This document shows positions 1 to 9,129 of a stretch of 64,000 bases of DNA, one piece after another. The stretch is from an uncultured Saprospiraceae bacterium (lineage in GTDB: Bacteria; Bacteroidota; Bacteroidia; Chitinophagales; Saprospiraceae). The stretch spans positions 1-64,000 of the forward strand of contig CALDGQ010000065.1 in assembly GCA_937941765.1 (NCBI GenBank), in the 5' to 3' direction. Numbering within the stretch: position 1 is the first letter of the stretch; every line of letters begins with the position of its first letter. The notes beneath the pieces are model-generated. The model worked only from the letters and a program-made list of their open reading frames with translations. It searched no databases and was not told the origin of the DNA. The translations under genes and the position numbers were made by a program.

Positions 1-120
1 AGAATATCGAATGTCGAAGTAGAGTACGTGGACAATTAAGCATGAAATTCGTTAATATACGTGTATACTCGCGTACTCAACTTCTACATTCTGCGGTTCC
101 TTGTTCGATATTTTGCGGTT
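1..120. repeat. Nested imperfect palindrome, REP-like (element A)
   Basis: Seen directly: positions 10-27 and 73-90 form an inverted repeat matching at 16 of 18 bases, enclosed by a second pair (3-11 with 104-112). The inner flanks GAGTACGTGGAC (22-33) and ACTCGCGTACTC (67-78) each differ by one base from the equivalent parts of the palindrome at 4009-4101, which suggests one family. It may begin before the window edge. A relationship to the REP-type transposase at 40722 is inference. Confidence 0.55.
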
Positions 121-304
121 CAATTTCGTTTTCGCACAGTCTCACGTCCTTTACCAGATAGGAAGGTTTCCAACCTCTCCGCTACTCGTCCAATGTATTT
201 TACAATTTATAATGCGTCAAAACCAACACATTCAAATAGATTTGAGAAAAATGTTCACCACCAATTACGGTGGTGAACAAACTCGATTAAAACTATATGA
301 AGAA
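121..304. other. Non-coding stretch with a small hairpin
   Basis: No convincing gene lies between the window edge and the stop codon of the minus-strand gene at 305. Short plus-strand open frames here run through the palindrome at 1-120 and look fortuitous. A perfect 10-bp inverted repeat, 253-262 with 269-278, closes a six-base loop about 30 bases beyond the end of the minus-strand gene. It could be part of that gene's terminator, although no clear T-run follows on the minus strand. Confidence 0.45.
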
Positions 305-2563
305 CTAAATAAGCGTTATTTTTAAAGTGGTTGGTTGCTTGATTTTAAAATTCCAACCATAAATATTTTTAACAATAGATTGCAATTTTAAATAGGATAA
401 TGGGCTTCTATTCAAAATCATTACATTTTCTATGTTTCCGTTTTCATCAATTACCAATTCAATTTCTACTCCTTTTATCATATCTTTTTTGAAGACGCTT
501 TTCAACGTAGCTACTTGCTTTTGTAATTGCATATCCAAAAACTTAATTTCAATTGAAGAAAAATCTCCTTCCACTTCATTGATATCGGCATGTCTCACCA
601 TTGCTGTTGTGTTTGTTATTTTCAAATCTGCTCCAACTCCGTAATTATTCGAAGTGTTACCAGCATAAGCAACGGCATTTGAATTTCCAATAGCAGTGTT
701 AGGAACTCCGTGTGGCAATGGCAAAGGCTGTGTAACCGTTGTAGAAGGTGTATTTCTTGCCAGTGCTTGAATCGCTTCTATTGCAATAAATGAAGTATAA
801 TTCGTTAACAAATTGTATTTCAAACCTAGATTTGTAACTTCCGCAACTTTAAAATCATTTTTATCCAATTTGATATAATCATCTAATAATTGAATTCTTT
901 TTCTTGCCCACAAGTAAGACAATGCTTTGTTATTTTTATCTGCAATTGCATTTGCAGTGTTATAAATAGCTGTATAATCTTCCCGGCCACTAACACCAGT
1001 TAATTGAATTTCTCCACTAGGTCTTCCTCTATATTTTCCAGAAATCACCACTGGTCGTTCACCCAATACATCTGAAATATGAGATGGTTCAAGATCATAG
1101 ACATCAAATTCTCCCCAATCGATTGCAATGTCCGTCAAAACTGGTGAAGCGATTAATTGCCTGAATTTTTCCGCCTGAACATTCGCTTGGGTTTGATCGG
1201 TTATGAATAATGGTTCTCCATTTCCAACATGCGCGATTCCTTCAATGATGGATCTGTTGACAGAACTTCCGATTCCGAATGAGAAAAAATTAAATTCATT
1301 ATTGCTTTTTCTAATCAAATCATACACTTCCGTTTCCACACTTACATACCCATCCGTCACCACAATTATCGATCTTGATAAACCATTTTCACATTTTGGC
1401 AAATTCACGGTTCTTTCCAATGCGCTTAACATATTTGTTCCACCACCACCTTGACGTTTGGTCATTACTTCGATAGCGTCTTCGATATTTTCTGGAGTCG
1501 CATATGCAGATTCTGTTGAAAACAATTGAGATGCACTTGCGAATAATACGACATTAAACATATCATCGTATCTCAAATTTCCAAGTAAATTTCTCATCAA
1601 CTTTTTAGTGATATCTAATGGAAATCCATTCATTGATCCAGAAACATCTACTACAAATATGTATTCACGTTGTGGGATATCTTTATCCAATACCTTTTTA
1701 GGTGGTTGTACGGTCAACATAAAATGATTTTCTTCTGCTCCTTCGTACAACATCAATCCTGACTTAATCTCTTTTCCTGCCAATTCATATTCTAAAATAA
1801 AATCACGGTTACCATTTTGCTGATCAGCAGTATTTAAAGACACGATTGCTTCATTCAATCCATTAAAAGAAATATTCGTTTTATGCGTTCTGCATCTTAC
1901 ATCTTGAATGGTCATTCCTGCTGAAATAGTTGCTTTAATATCAAACTGGTAAAGTGGCATTTCTCCATTTTTCGTGTACGGCACTAGCTGGTTTTCTCCT
2001 GTTGATTTATTTTCTCCGTTATATCTTGGGCCGACTACAGTTGGGTAAACAAATGAGTAAACACCTGATTCCGGAATCATCGTTTCCGTATATTTCAAAG
2101 ACACTGTAATTTTATCACCTGGTAAAATATTCGCAACATTCATGGTAAAAACATTCGGTCGATTTTGTTCTAACAACGAAGCACGCTGACCATTTTGTTT
2201 TGCTTTTTGGTAATCTTGTTTTGCTTTTTGCTTCTCTTTTACGACTGCTTGAATTACTTTTTCTCCAACTTTCATTTCCATATCATAAACCGCAGCTCTA
2301 GTCGAAGATGGAAAAACATAAATGGCTTCAATGACACTTTCACCTGTATTTTCGTAAACTTGATCTATCGTAACGTCTGCAATTACTCCTGCAATTTTTA
2401 CATCTGCTGTTGTTGATTTTAATGGTAATTCTTCATTGCCATTTTCAGAAATTATTTTGAAATATGGACTCAATGTCTTGTCGTTTTGTTGTGCTTTCAA
2501 ACCTGTTTGTAGACTTAGAAATAATGCGATAATTAGCATTGGCACTTGCATGATCTTTTTCAT
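305..2563 (-). CDS. VIT and vWA domain-containing secreted protein
   Basis: A 752-residue exported protein. The start at 2563 gives a classic signal peptide (MKKIMQVPML... to LKAQQ); the frame extends 51 codons further upstream but that part is not signal-like. A VIT (vault/inter-alpha-trypsin) domain spans about residues 45-160. A von Willebrand A domain follows at about 300-475, with an intact metal-ion site DVSGS near residue 306. The last 80 residues (VIDENGNIENV, then a WNF near the end) resemble a TonB-C or AgmX/PglI-like fold. VIT-vWA proteins are thought to act in adhesion or surface complexes; no enzymatic role is implied. It is transcribed away from the helicase gene at 2851. Confidence 0.85.
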   Translation of the reverse strand: MKKIMQVPMLIIALFLSLQTGLKAQQNDKTLSPYFKIISENGNEELPLKSTTADVKIAGVIADVTIDQVYENTGESVIEAIYVFPSSTRAAVYDMEMKVGEKVIQAVVKEKQKAKQDYQKAKQNGQRASLLEQNRPNVFTMNVANILPGDKITVSLKYTETMIPESGVYSFVYPTVVGPRYNGENKSTGENQLVPYTKNGEMPLYQFDIKATISAGMTIQDVRCRTHKTNISFNGLNEAIVSLNTADQQNGNRDFILEYELAGKEIKSGLMLYEGAEENHFMLTVQPPKKVLDKDIPQREYIFVVDVSGSMNGFPLDITKKLMRNLLGNLRYDDMFNVVLFASASQLFSTESAYATPENIEDAIEVMTKRQGGGGTNMLSALERTVNLPKCENGLSRSIIVVTDGYVSVETEVYDLIRKSNNEFNFFSFGIGSSVNRSIIEGIAHVGNGEPLFITDQTQANVQAEKFRQLIASPVLTDIAIDWGEFDVYDLEPSHISDVLGERPVVISGKYRGRPSGEIQLTGVSGREDYTAIYNTANAIADKNNKALSYLWARKRIQLLDDYIKLDKNDFKVAEVTNLGLKYNLLTNYTSFIAIEAIQALARNTPSTTVTQPLPLPHGVPNTAIGNSNAVAYAGNTSNNYGVGADLKITNTTAMVRHADINEVEGDFSSIEIKFLDMQLQKQVATLKSVFKKDMIKGVEIELVIDENGNIENVMILNRSPLSYLKLQSIVKNIYGWNFKIKQPTTLKITLI

Positions 2564-2653
2564 AATTGATAATTTTGTTGTTAATGAATAATCAAATACA
2601 ATTGCAAGATAGGGGCACATGATGGTTGAATTCGCGCTACAATAGTGTGTGAG

Positions 2654-2695
2654 GTGGTTGAGGTAGTATTCGTTGTGGTTAGGATAGAATTCGTT
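2654..2695. repeat. Two adjacent imperfect 21-bp direct repeats
   Basis: Positions 2654-2674 and 2675-2695 match at 17 of 21 bases, sharing GTGGTT at the start and ATTCGTT at the end. A shorter third echo (GTGGTGATTAGG) follows at about 2700. They lie in the 287-bp divergent intergenic region upstream of the VIT/vWA gene. Function unknown; regulator binding or simple slippage are both possible. Confidence 0.4.
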
Positions 2696-2817
2696 ATTCC
2701 TGTGGTGATTAGGCATCTTGCCTGGTGAATCCTCGACATAATGTCGGATAAAAAATATCGCTACGTTTATTTTAGGTTGCTAACTGAAGTTGGCAGCTAC
2801 AATAACGGATTTAAACC

Positions 2818-2825
2818 TATCTTTG
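2818..2825 (+). promoter_or_regulatory. Bacteroidota-type -7 promoter box
   Basis: TATCTTTG fits the Bacteroidota -7 consensus TAnnTTTG and lies 26 bases upstream of the ATG of the DEAD-box helicase gene at 2851. I could not place a -33 TTTG box at ideal spacing, so this is a motif match only. Confidence 0.45.
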
Positions 2826-2850
2826 CAGTTCTAAATTTACTTGAAGCACT

Positions 2851-4005
2851 ATGAAAACTAACTCATCATTTGATCATTTCGATCTACCTAAATCTTTACT
2901 TAAAGGGCTTGCTGTATTAAATTTCAAAACGCCATTTCCCATCCAAGAAAAAGCGATTCCAGTAATACTTGAAGGCAAAGATGTTTTGGGAATTGCAAAA
3001 ACTGGTTCTGGAAAAACGGCGAGTTTTGTACTGCCGATATTGGCAAGAGTTCACAAATTAGGACTTCCAGAAAACCGACATATTCAGTCATTGATATTGG
3101 TTCCAACTCGCGAATTAGCAGTTCAAGTAGGAGAAGTTTTTAAGCAGTTTGAGAATTTTATGCCACAACAAATTAAGACATTAGCAGTTTATGGTGGGGT
3201 TTCAATTAATCCTCAGATGATCAATTTGCAAGGCGTTCGTATTTTAATTGCGACTCCTGGAAGGCTGTTGGATTTGGTGGATTCTAAAGCGATTCGATTT
3301 TCTAGACTTGAAGTATTGGTTTTAGATGAAGCGGATAAGTTGTTGAATATGGGATTTCAAGAAGAAGTGAATCGCATCCTTTCTTTATTGCCTAAACAAA
3401 AACAAAATCTACTTTTTTCAGCTACATTAAATGATCAAGTTCAAAATATCACTTCTTTATTATTGAACAATCCAGAAGTCATAAAAATTGAATCAGAAGA
3501 ACAAGAAGAAACTTTAATCCAACAATCTGGTTACTTCGTTTCTGAGGAACGTAAAGGCCCATTGCTACGTTACTTGATTAAAGAACGAAAGATGGAGCAA
3601 GTATTAGTATTTACATCCAGTATTTATAAAGCCAATACTGTTGCTGATAAGTTGAGAAAAAATGGCATTAATGCAGAAGCGATTCATGGCAAAAAAAGTC
3701 AAGGTGCTAGAAGCGAAGCTTTGAAAAATTTCAAAAATGGATCTCTTCCTGTTTTAGTGACAACTGATTTATTATCTAGAGGAATTGATATTGCTTTTTT
3801 ACCTTATGTGATCAATTATGAACTTCCAAGATCACCGAAAGATTTTATCCATAGAATTGGTCGAACTGGTAGAGCGGAAAATCCTGGGAATGCTATTGCA
3901 CTGATTACACCTGATGAACTGCATCATTTTAAAGTGATTCAAAAAAAGATGAAAACATATGTGGATATGGAGCAGAGTGATGGGATTGATTTGACGGGTT
4001 ATTGA
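2851..4005 (+). CDS. DEAD-box ATP-dependent RNA helicase (RhlE-like)
   Basis: A 384-residue cytoplasmic RNA helicase with both RecA-like lobes. Visible motifs are the Q motif around residues 25-35, motif I AKTGSGKT (49-56), Ia PTRELA (85-90), Ib TPGR (135-138), II DEAD (159-162), III SAT and VI HRIGRTGR. It has almost no C-terminal extension, so it is a minimal member of the RhlE-like group that remodels structured RNA in ribosome assembly and mRNA turnover. A TATCTTTG box precedes it. The nested palindrome at 4009-4101 begins three bases after its stop and separates it from the second helicase. Which RNA it acts on cannot be told from sequence. Confidence 0.93.
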   Translation: MKTNSSFDHFDLPKSLLKGLAVLNFKTPFPIQEKAIPVILEGKDVLGIAKTGSGKTASFVLPILARVHKLGLPENRHIQSLILVPTRELAVQVGEVFKQFENFMPQQIKTLAVYGGVSINPQMINLQGVRILIATPGRLLDLVDSKAIRFSRLEVLVLDEADKLLNMGFQEEVNRILSLLPKQKQNLLFSATLNDQVQNITSLLLNNPEVIKIESEEQEETLIQQSGYFVSEERKGPLLRYLIKERKMEQVLVFTSSIYKANTVADKLRKNGINAEAIHGKKSQGARSEALKNFKNGSLPVLVTTDLLSRGIDIAFLPYVINYELPRSPKDFIHRIGRTGRAENPGNAIALITPDELHHFKVIQKKMKTYVDMEQSDGIDLTGY

Positions 4006-4008
4006 GGC

Positions 4009-4101
4009 CGGTTAACGGTGAACGGTAGACGGTGAACGGACATGCGCGAGGAGTACGTGAACTCGAGTACTCCTCGCGTAATGCCCTTTCACCGTTAACC
4101 G
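4009..4101. repeat. Nested perfect palindrome, REP-like (element B)
   Basis: Seen directly: an outer 14-bp perfect inverted repeat (4009-4022 with 4088-4101) encloses an inner 12-bp perfect inverted repeat (4045-4056 with 4067-4078). The left flank also carries a direct repeat of ACGGTGAACGG (4015-4025 and 4029-4039). The inner arms share GAGTACGTG and GTACTC cores with element A at 1-120. It lies between two helicase genes and may act as a terminator or mRNA stabiliser. Membership of a RAYT-mobilised REP family is inference. Confidence 0.7.
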
Positions 4102-4178
4102 TTTTAAAACAAATTTCAGTACCTTCGCCGAAGACCTATTTAACCAAACACACTATATATTATTCGACTAAAAAAACT

Positions 4179-5534
4179 ATGAGTACTTTTCAAGATTTCA
4201 ACCTAAAAAAACAGTTACTTCGTGCGATCGATGACCTGGGATTTGAACAACCGACGCCAATTCAATCTGAAGCCTATAATGTGGTCCGCTCAGGTAAGAA
4301 TGTGGTCGGAATTGCACAGACTGGGACTGGTAAAACGATGGCATTTATGTTGCCTATTCTTAATGAATTGAAATATTCAGATCAAGTGAATCCACGCGTT
4401 GCTGTTTTGGTTCCAACACGAGAGTTGGTATTACAAATGGTTGAAAATATTGAGAGTTATGCCAAGTACATATCATTACGTGTGACTGGTGTTTATGGTG
4501 GCACTAATATGAAAACACAAGCGGCAAAAGTGCTGGAAGGTTGCGATATCATTGTAGGAACACCAGGTCGATTTTATGACCTCATTATGGCAGGTGTTTT
4601 AATTACAAAAAGTGTCAAACAAGTAGTAATTGATGAAGTAGATGTAATGTTAGATTTAGGCTTTAGGTTTCAATTAACGAGTATTTTAGAACTTCTTCCC
4701 GTCAAGCGTCAAAACCTGATGTTTTCTGCAACCATGACCGAAGATGTGGATCAATTAATTGACGATTATTTTATTACACCTCATAAAATCTCGATTGCAG
4801 TAAGTGGAACGCCTCTTGACAATATATCGCAAGTTTGTTATCCTGTTCGAAATTTTTACACCAAAGCGAATTTATTGGCACACCTCTTAAGAGACAAAGA
4901 AGCATACACCAAAGTATTGGTCTTCATGCCAAGTAAGAAAAATGCAGATCGGGTATTTAATGTTTTGTATGAAGAATATGACTCCCAAATGAGTGTTATT
5001 CATTCCAATAAGTCACAAAACTATAGAATTAGGTCGATCACAGAATTTGATGCTGGCGATACTCGAATTTTAATCACCACAGATGTAATGGCGCGTGGAT
5101 TAGATTTGGACAAGATTACCCATGTCATTAATTTTGATGCTCCTCCTTATCCTGAAAATTATATGCACCGAATCGGTCGTACTGGTCGTGCGGAAGAACC
5201 AGGAAAATCTATTCTATTTTTTACGGAGAAAGAAATACCAGCAAAAGAAGCAATTGAAACCTTGATGAAATATGAAATTCCTATGTTAGAATTTCCTGAG
5301 GAAGTGCCAATTAATATGCAATTGACTCCTGAAGAAAGACCCGTTCATCGAGAAAAGAACTATAATCGTAATAAAGGAGACGATATTTCTGGTCCTGCAT
5401 TTCACGAGAAAAAAGCGAAGAATCAAAAAACAAATTTGGGTGGAAAATATCGCAGAGAATTGGCAGCTAAATATAAGAAACCTAAAACTCGTGGAGATAA
5501 AATTCGAAATCGGAATAAGAAGAAGAAAAAATAG
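4179..5534 (+). CDS. DEAD-box family RNA helicase with DEVD motif II
   Basis: A 451-residue cytoplasmic RNA helicase. The start at 4179 (MSTFQDF) is chosen because the further 49 codons of open frame run through palindrome B. Motifs: AQTGTGKT (46-53), PTREL (80-84), TPGR (128-131), motif II DEVD (152-155) in place of DEAD, SAT, and HRIGRTGRAE. The Walker B acidic pair Asp-Glu is kept, so ATP hydrolysis should be intact. The last 80 residues form a strongly basic tail ending in a lysine run, typical of helicases that grip RNA non-specifically. It is the first gene of a tight operon: the VF530 gene begins 17 bases later and the DUF1456 gene follows that after 5 bases. Confidence 0.9.
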   Translation: MSTFQDFNLKKQLLRAIDDLGFEQPTPIQSEAYNVVRSGKNVVGIAQTGTGKTMAFMLPILNELKYSDQVNPRVAVLVPTRELVLQMVENIESYAKYISLRVTGVYGGTNMKTQAAKVLEGCDIIVGTPGRFYDLIMAGVLITKSVKQVVIDEVDVMLDLGFRFQLTSILELLPVKRQNLMFSATMTEDVDQLIDDYFITPHKISIAVSGTPLDNISQVCYPVRNFYTKANLLAHLLRDKEAYTKVLVFMPSKKNADRVFNVLYEEYDSQMSVIHSNKSQNYRIRSITEFDAGDTRILITTDVMARGLDLDKITHVINFDAPPYPENYMHRIGRTGRAEEPGKSILFFTEKEIPAKEAIETLMKYEIPMLEFPEEVPINMQLTPEERPVHREKNYNRNKGDDISGPAFHEKKAKNQKTNLGGKYRRELAAKYKKPKTRGDKIRNRNKKKKK

Positions 5535-5551
5535 CCCTACAACTTTTTTAA

Positions 5552-5782
5552 ATGAAAGATCAAAAACCATCACAACCCAACAACCCACTACACGGTGTTA
5601 AGTTAGCCGACATTGTTGCTTACCTCCATGATAAATATGGATGGGTTGAATTAGGGAATAGAATTAATATCAGATGCTTCACTCACGATCCTTCTGTTAA
5701 ATCAAGTCTTAAATTTTTAAGGAGGACAGAATGGGCAAGAATAAAAGTAGAGGATTTGTATTTGAAAACAATTAAGAAATAA
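5552..5782 (+). CDS. VF530 family DNA-binding protein (DUF2132)
   Basis: A 76-residue protein matching the VF530/DUF2132 family almost end to end. The recognisable features are NPLHGV near the start, YGWVELG, INIRCF and the central [13 protein letters not shown]. The family is a small alpha-helical fold named from a Vibrio fischeri structure and annotated as DNA-binding; its cellular role is not settled. It sits between a DEVD-box helicase and a DUF1456 gene with almost no gaps, so the three are probably co-transcribed. A shared role in nucleic-acid metabolism is inference. Confidence 0.88.
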   Translation: MKDQKPSQPNNPLHGVKLADIVAYLHDKYGWVELGNRINIRCFTHDPSVKSSLKFLRRTEWARIKVEDLYLKTIKK

Positions 5783-5787
5783 TCAGC

Positions 5788-6249
5788 ATGGACAATAATC
5801 TAATACTAAAAAAACTCCGTTACGCTTTCAATTTAGAGGACGATCAAATGATTGATTTATTTGGAAAGGGAAATCTTAAAGTTTCTCGTTCTGAAGTAAG
5901 TGATTGGATGAAAAAAGACGAAGATCCCGATTTTAAACCCATTAATGATGAAATCCTAGCCACTTTTCTAAACGGTTTTATAATTGACAAAAGAGGTAAA
6001 AAAGAGGGCGTGCAACCTCCTAACGAACAGCAATTAAATAACAATCTCATTTTTAGAAAATTAAAAATTGCATTGACGCTACGTGATGATGACATTGTCA
6101 AAATTTTTGACTTGGTTGATTTAGATGTCAGCAAACATGAAATTAATGCGCTTTTCCGCAATCCCACTCAAAAACAATATCGGGAATGTAAAGACCAATT
6201 TCTTCGAAATTTTTTATTTGGCTTGGAACGTAAACATCATGTTGATTAA
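5788..6249 (+). CDS. yehS: DUF1456 family protein, YehS-like
   Basis: A 153-residue protein containing two copies of the DUF1456 unit, as in E. coli YehS. The first copy (about 1-70) has ILKKLRYAFNL, then VSRSEVSDW and DPDF; the second (about 85-150) has IFRKLKIALTL, then VSKHEINALFR and FLRNFL. RGKKEG links them. Length is normal for the family, whose function is unknown. It begins 5 bases after the VF530 gene and is the last gene of the helicase operon; no strong terminator hairpin follows. Confidence 0.9.
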   Translation: MDNNLILKKLRYAFNLEDDQMIDLFGKGNLKVSRSEVSDWMKKDEDPDFKPINDEILATFLNGFIIDKRGKKEGVQPPNEQQLNNNLIFRKLKIALTLRDDDIVKIFDLVDLDVSKHEINALFRNPTQKQYRECKDQFLRNFLFGLERKHHVD

Positions 6250-6537
6250 AAAAATGTCTTCAAGCTTACATGCTTTCTTTTATTGCATTTTCTCACCAAA
6301 CCATTTATAAAATCATTTCGTATATCGCTAATCTTAGTGCAAATAATTTTAAGTACATTGTTTAGAAATCATATTTCAATTTTCGAACAACTCTTCTCTT
6401 TCTTTACCCCCTATTGTCAGGTACTTTACATGAATTGTCTTAATCCTATCATGTTCACTTAATCTTATGTTTTTTTACAGAATTTATTTAGATATTTAGT
6501 TTTGAAAATTCTTAATCTGCAATAATAAAACACATTT

Positions 6538-9129
6538 ATGTACAAGTCATTATCACTTCTATTAGCTTTTACTTTATCCACTTTTTATTTAACTGCGCAA
6601 GTGGTTATCAATGAATATTCTGCATCGAATCTGAATAATTTTATTGATAGTTTTGGGAAAACGGAAGATTGGATTGAACTAGCAAATGTTGATGCTACTG
6701 ATATTGACATTAGTGGTTATTATTTATCAGATAAAGTGGACAATGTCACCAAATATCAAATCCCAACAGGAACCATCATTCCTGCCAATGGACACTTGGT
6801 TTTCTTATGCTCCGGAAGAGATAAATTTGTTAATGGAGAATACCACACCAATTTTAAATTAACCCAAACCAAGCCAGGAGATGCTATCGCATTATCTGAT
6901 GCTTCAGGTACCTTATTAGAATCTTTAGAATTGGAACTGACATTGGTAGAACATTCTCGTTGTCGAGAAATGGATGGCGCTCCAACTTGGAAGATTTGTA
7001 CAGAACCAACTTTTGGAACTTCCAACAACGCTTCTCCAAAATACAGTAGATATACAGCAACCCCAACAATGGATCTAGCTCCTGGATTTTATCAAGGTAC
7101 TCAAATGGTTTCAATGACCAATAATGAACCAAATTCTGTTTTAAGATGGACTGCAAATGGCAACAACCCCACTGAAAATTCAATAGAATATACAGTGCCC
7201 GCAAATGTCATCTCAACCAAAGTAATTAAAGCACAAGCTTTCAGTAATGATCCAGATGTGCTCCCTGGAAAAATGGAATTCAACACTTATTTTATCGATG
7301 AAGATTTTTCTCTGGCAGTTTTTTCAGTTGGTGCTGACGATGTAGTTGATTTGGCAAATGGTGATGGTGATTTAATTCCAATTGGGTCTTTAGAATATTT
7401 TAATGTTGACAAAGAAAGAGAAGCGACTTCATTTGGATCGCTTAATAGACATGGGCAAGATTCATGGGTATTGGATCATCGAAGTATTGATTGGATTTCA
7501 AGAGATGAGATGGGTTATTCAAAAGCAGTTGATGCACCACTATTCTCGTATTCGGATCGGGATGAATATCAAAAATTTATGTTTAGAAATTCAGGGGATG
7601 ATAACTATCCTGCCATTAATGACTTTGACCATCAAGGGAGCACACACATTCGTGACGAATACGTGCAAGAGTTGTCGAGAGAAGGCGGCATGAAGCTAGA
7701 TACTCGTGCTGTGGAACGTGTAATTTTATTTTTGAATGGAAATTACTGGGGAGTCTACGGAATGCGTGAACGTCCTGTTGATCATGATTACACTAAAGAA
7801 TATTATGACCAGGGAAAGTATGATTTGCAATACCTTTCTACTTGGGGAGACACTGAGATTGAATACGGAGGACTACCTGCCCTTACAGAATGGAGAGGAA
7901 TTCGCGATTTTATTTTAGATAATGACATGGGCGTTTCTGAAAATTATGAGATAGCTAAAGATAGCATCAATATGTTGAGTATGATTGACTACATGATTGT
8001 TAATTTAACAGTTGTCGCTTCCGATTGGATGAATTATAATACTGGATGGTGGCGTGGTAGAAACCCTGATGGTAATCATAAAAAATGGGGCTACATCTTG
8101 TGGGATTTAGATGCAACTTTTGATTATTATATTAATTATAGTGGCGTTCCAAATACAGATCCAGATGCGGATCCGTGCGATATTGAAGATATTGGAAATT
8201 ACATGGATTTCTTTTTCCCGAATGAAGATTCAAGTCAAACTGGACCTGAGGGAATACAAGGAAATGTTGGAAAACACATCAAGTTATTTTTAAAACTAAT
8301 CGACGAGAGTGAAACGTTCAAACAACTTTATTATTCCAGATATGCAGACATGATGAATACGGTTTATAGCTGTGAAAATATGAATGAAACACTCGATAGA
8401 ATGCTTGCTGTTATTGAACCAGAAATGCCGCGTCAAATTGATCGCTGGGGAGGTACTATGACAGAATGGGAAAATAATGTTCAAGATTTAAAAGACTTTA
8501 TAAACGCCCGTTGTACCATGTTGGATGATGGAATGTTGGAATGCTATGATGAACTATCCGGTCCTTACAATGTAACTTTGATGACGGAACCAGCAGGTGT
8601 CGCCGAAATCGATTTTAATACTTTAGACATAGAAGAATTTCCTTGGACTGGTGACTATTTCGGTGGTATGGATAATTTAATTAAAACAAAATTGTTTGAT
8701 CAATTTGAAAATCAATATGTATTCAGTCATTGGGAAAGTGCAGCTGGAAATATCATTTTCCCAGATGAAACAAGCGATGAGGGAACCATAACTTTTACCG
8801 CATCTGATACTTTGACTGCTATTTATGCAGACCCAACTTCGATAGATCAAACTCTTTCTGAATTTGATTTCAAGGTATTCCCAAATCCTGCTAAAGAATT
8901 CTTATCCATCGAATTTGAATTACAAGAATCGATGTCTGTTCATATTTCTATGCATGCTGCAGTTGGAAAAGAAGTGTTAGATTTTGAATCAATCAGTGGA
9001 AATTACGCTGCCGGAATCCATTCTCAAACGCTTTCATTTGAAGATTATAAACTTCCATCTGGTCTGTATTATTTGGTAGTGAATTTTGGAAATGAACAAA
9101 GAAGTTATAAAGTCAATATTATGAGATAG
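6538..9129 (+). CDS. Secreted CotH-kinase-family protein with lamin-tail domain and T9SS type A sorting domain
   Basis: An 863-residue exported protein. After a signal peptide (ends near LTAQ) comes a lamin-tail domain (about 20-125; VINEYSASN, DWIELAN). A chitobiase/hexosaminidase C-terminal-like stretch follows (about 180-240), then a CotH domain (about 260-640; GNYWGVYGMRERP, WDLDATF). The C-terminus is a T9SS type A sorting domain (FKVFPNPAKEF to the end), predicting release or anchoring at the cell surface through the Por system. CotH domains are atypical protein kinases in spore coat and eukaryotic homologues; in Bacteroidota they occur in large surface proteins of unknown substrate. 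The 288 bp upstream hold no gene. Confidence 0.88.
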   Translation: MYKSLSLLLAFTLSTFYLTAQVVINEYSASNLNNFIDSFGKTEDWIELANVDATDIDISGYYLSDKVDNVTKYQIPTGTIIPANGHLVFLCSGRDKFVNGEYHTNFKLTQTKPGDAIALSDASGTLLESLELELTLVEHSRCREMDGAPTWKICTEPTFGTSNNASPKYSRYTATPTMDLAPGFYQGTQMVSMTNNEPNSVLRWTANGNNPTENSIEYTVPANVISTKVIKAQAFSNDPDVLPGKMEFNTYFIDEDFSLAVFSVGADDVVDLANGDGDLIPIGSLEYFNVDKEREATSFGSLNRHGQDSWVLDHRSIDWISRDEMGYSKAVDAPLFSYSDRDEYQKFMFRNSGDDNYPAINDFDHQGSTHIRDEYVQELSREGGMKLDTRAVERVILFLNGNYWGVYGMRERPVDHDYTKEYYDQGKYDLQYLSTWGDTEIEYGGLPALTEWRGIRDFILDNDMGVSENYEIAKDSINMLSMIDYMIVNLTVVASDWMNYNTGWWRGRNPDGNHKKWGYILWDLDATFDYYINYSGVPNTDPDADPCDIEDIGNYMDFFFPNEDSSQTGPEGIQGNVGKHIKLFLKLIDESETFKQLYYSRYADMMNTVYSCENMNETLDRMLAVIEPEMPRQIDRWGGTMTEWENNVQDLKDFINARCTMLDDGMLECYDELSGPYNVTLMTEPAGVAEIDFNTLDIEEFPWTGDYFGGMDNLIKTKLFDQFENQYVFSHWESAAGNIIFPDETSDEGTITFTASDTLTAIYADPTSIDQTLSEFDFKVFPNPAKEFLSIEFELQESMSVHISMHAAVGKEVLDFESISGNYAAGIHSQTLSFEDYKLPSGLYYLVVNFGNEQRSYKVNIMR

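Noticed and set aside
61-325. Two overlapping plus-strand frames (71 and 74 codons) at the window start
   Set aside because: They run through a palindrome and lack motifs or a signal sequence.
4032-4178. Upstream extension of the second helicase
   Set aside because: The 49 extra codons translate palindrome B; the conserved family start is at 4179.
5286-5588. A 100-codon minus-strand frame opposite the helicase tail
   Set aside because: Shadow of the Lys-rich C-terminal tail on the other strand.
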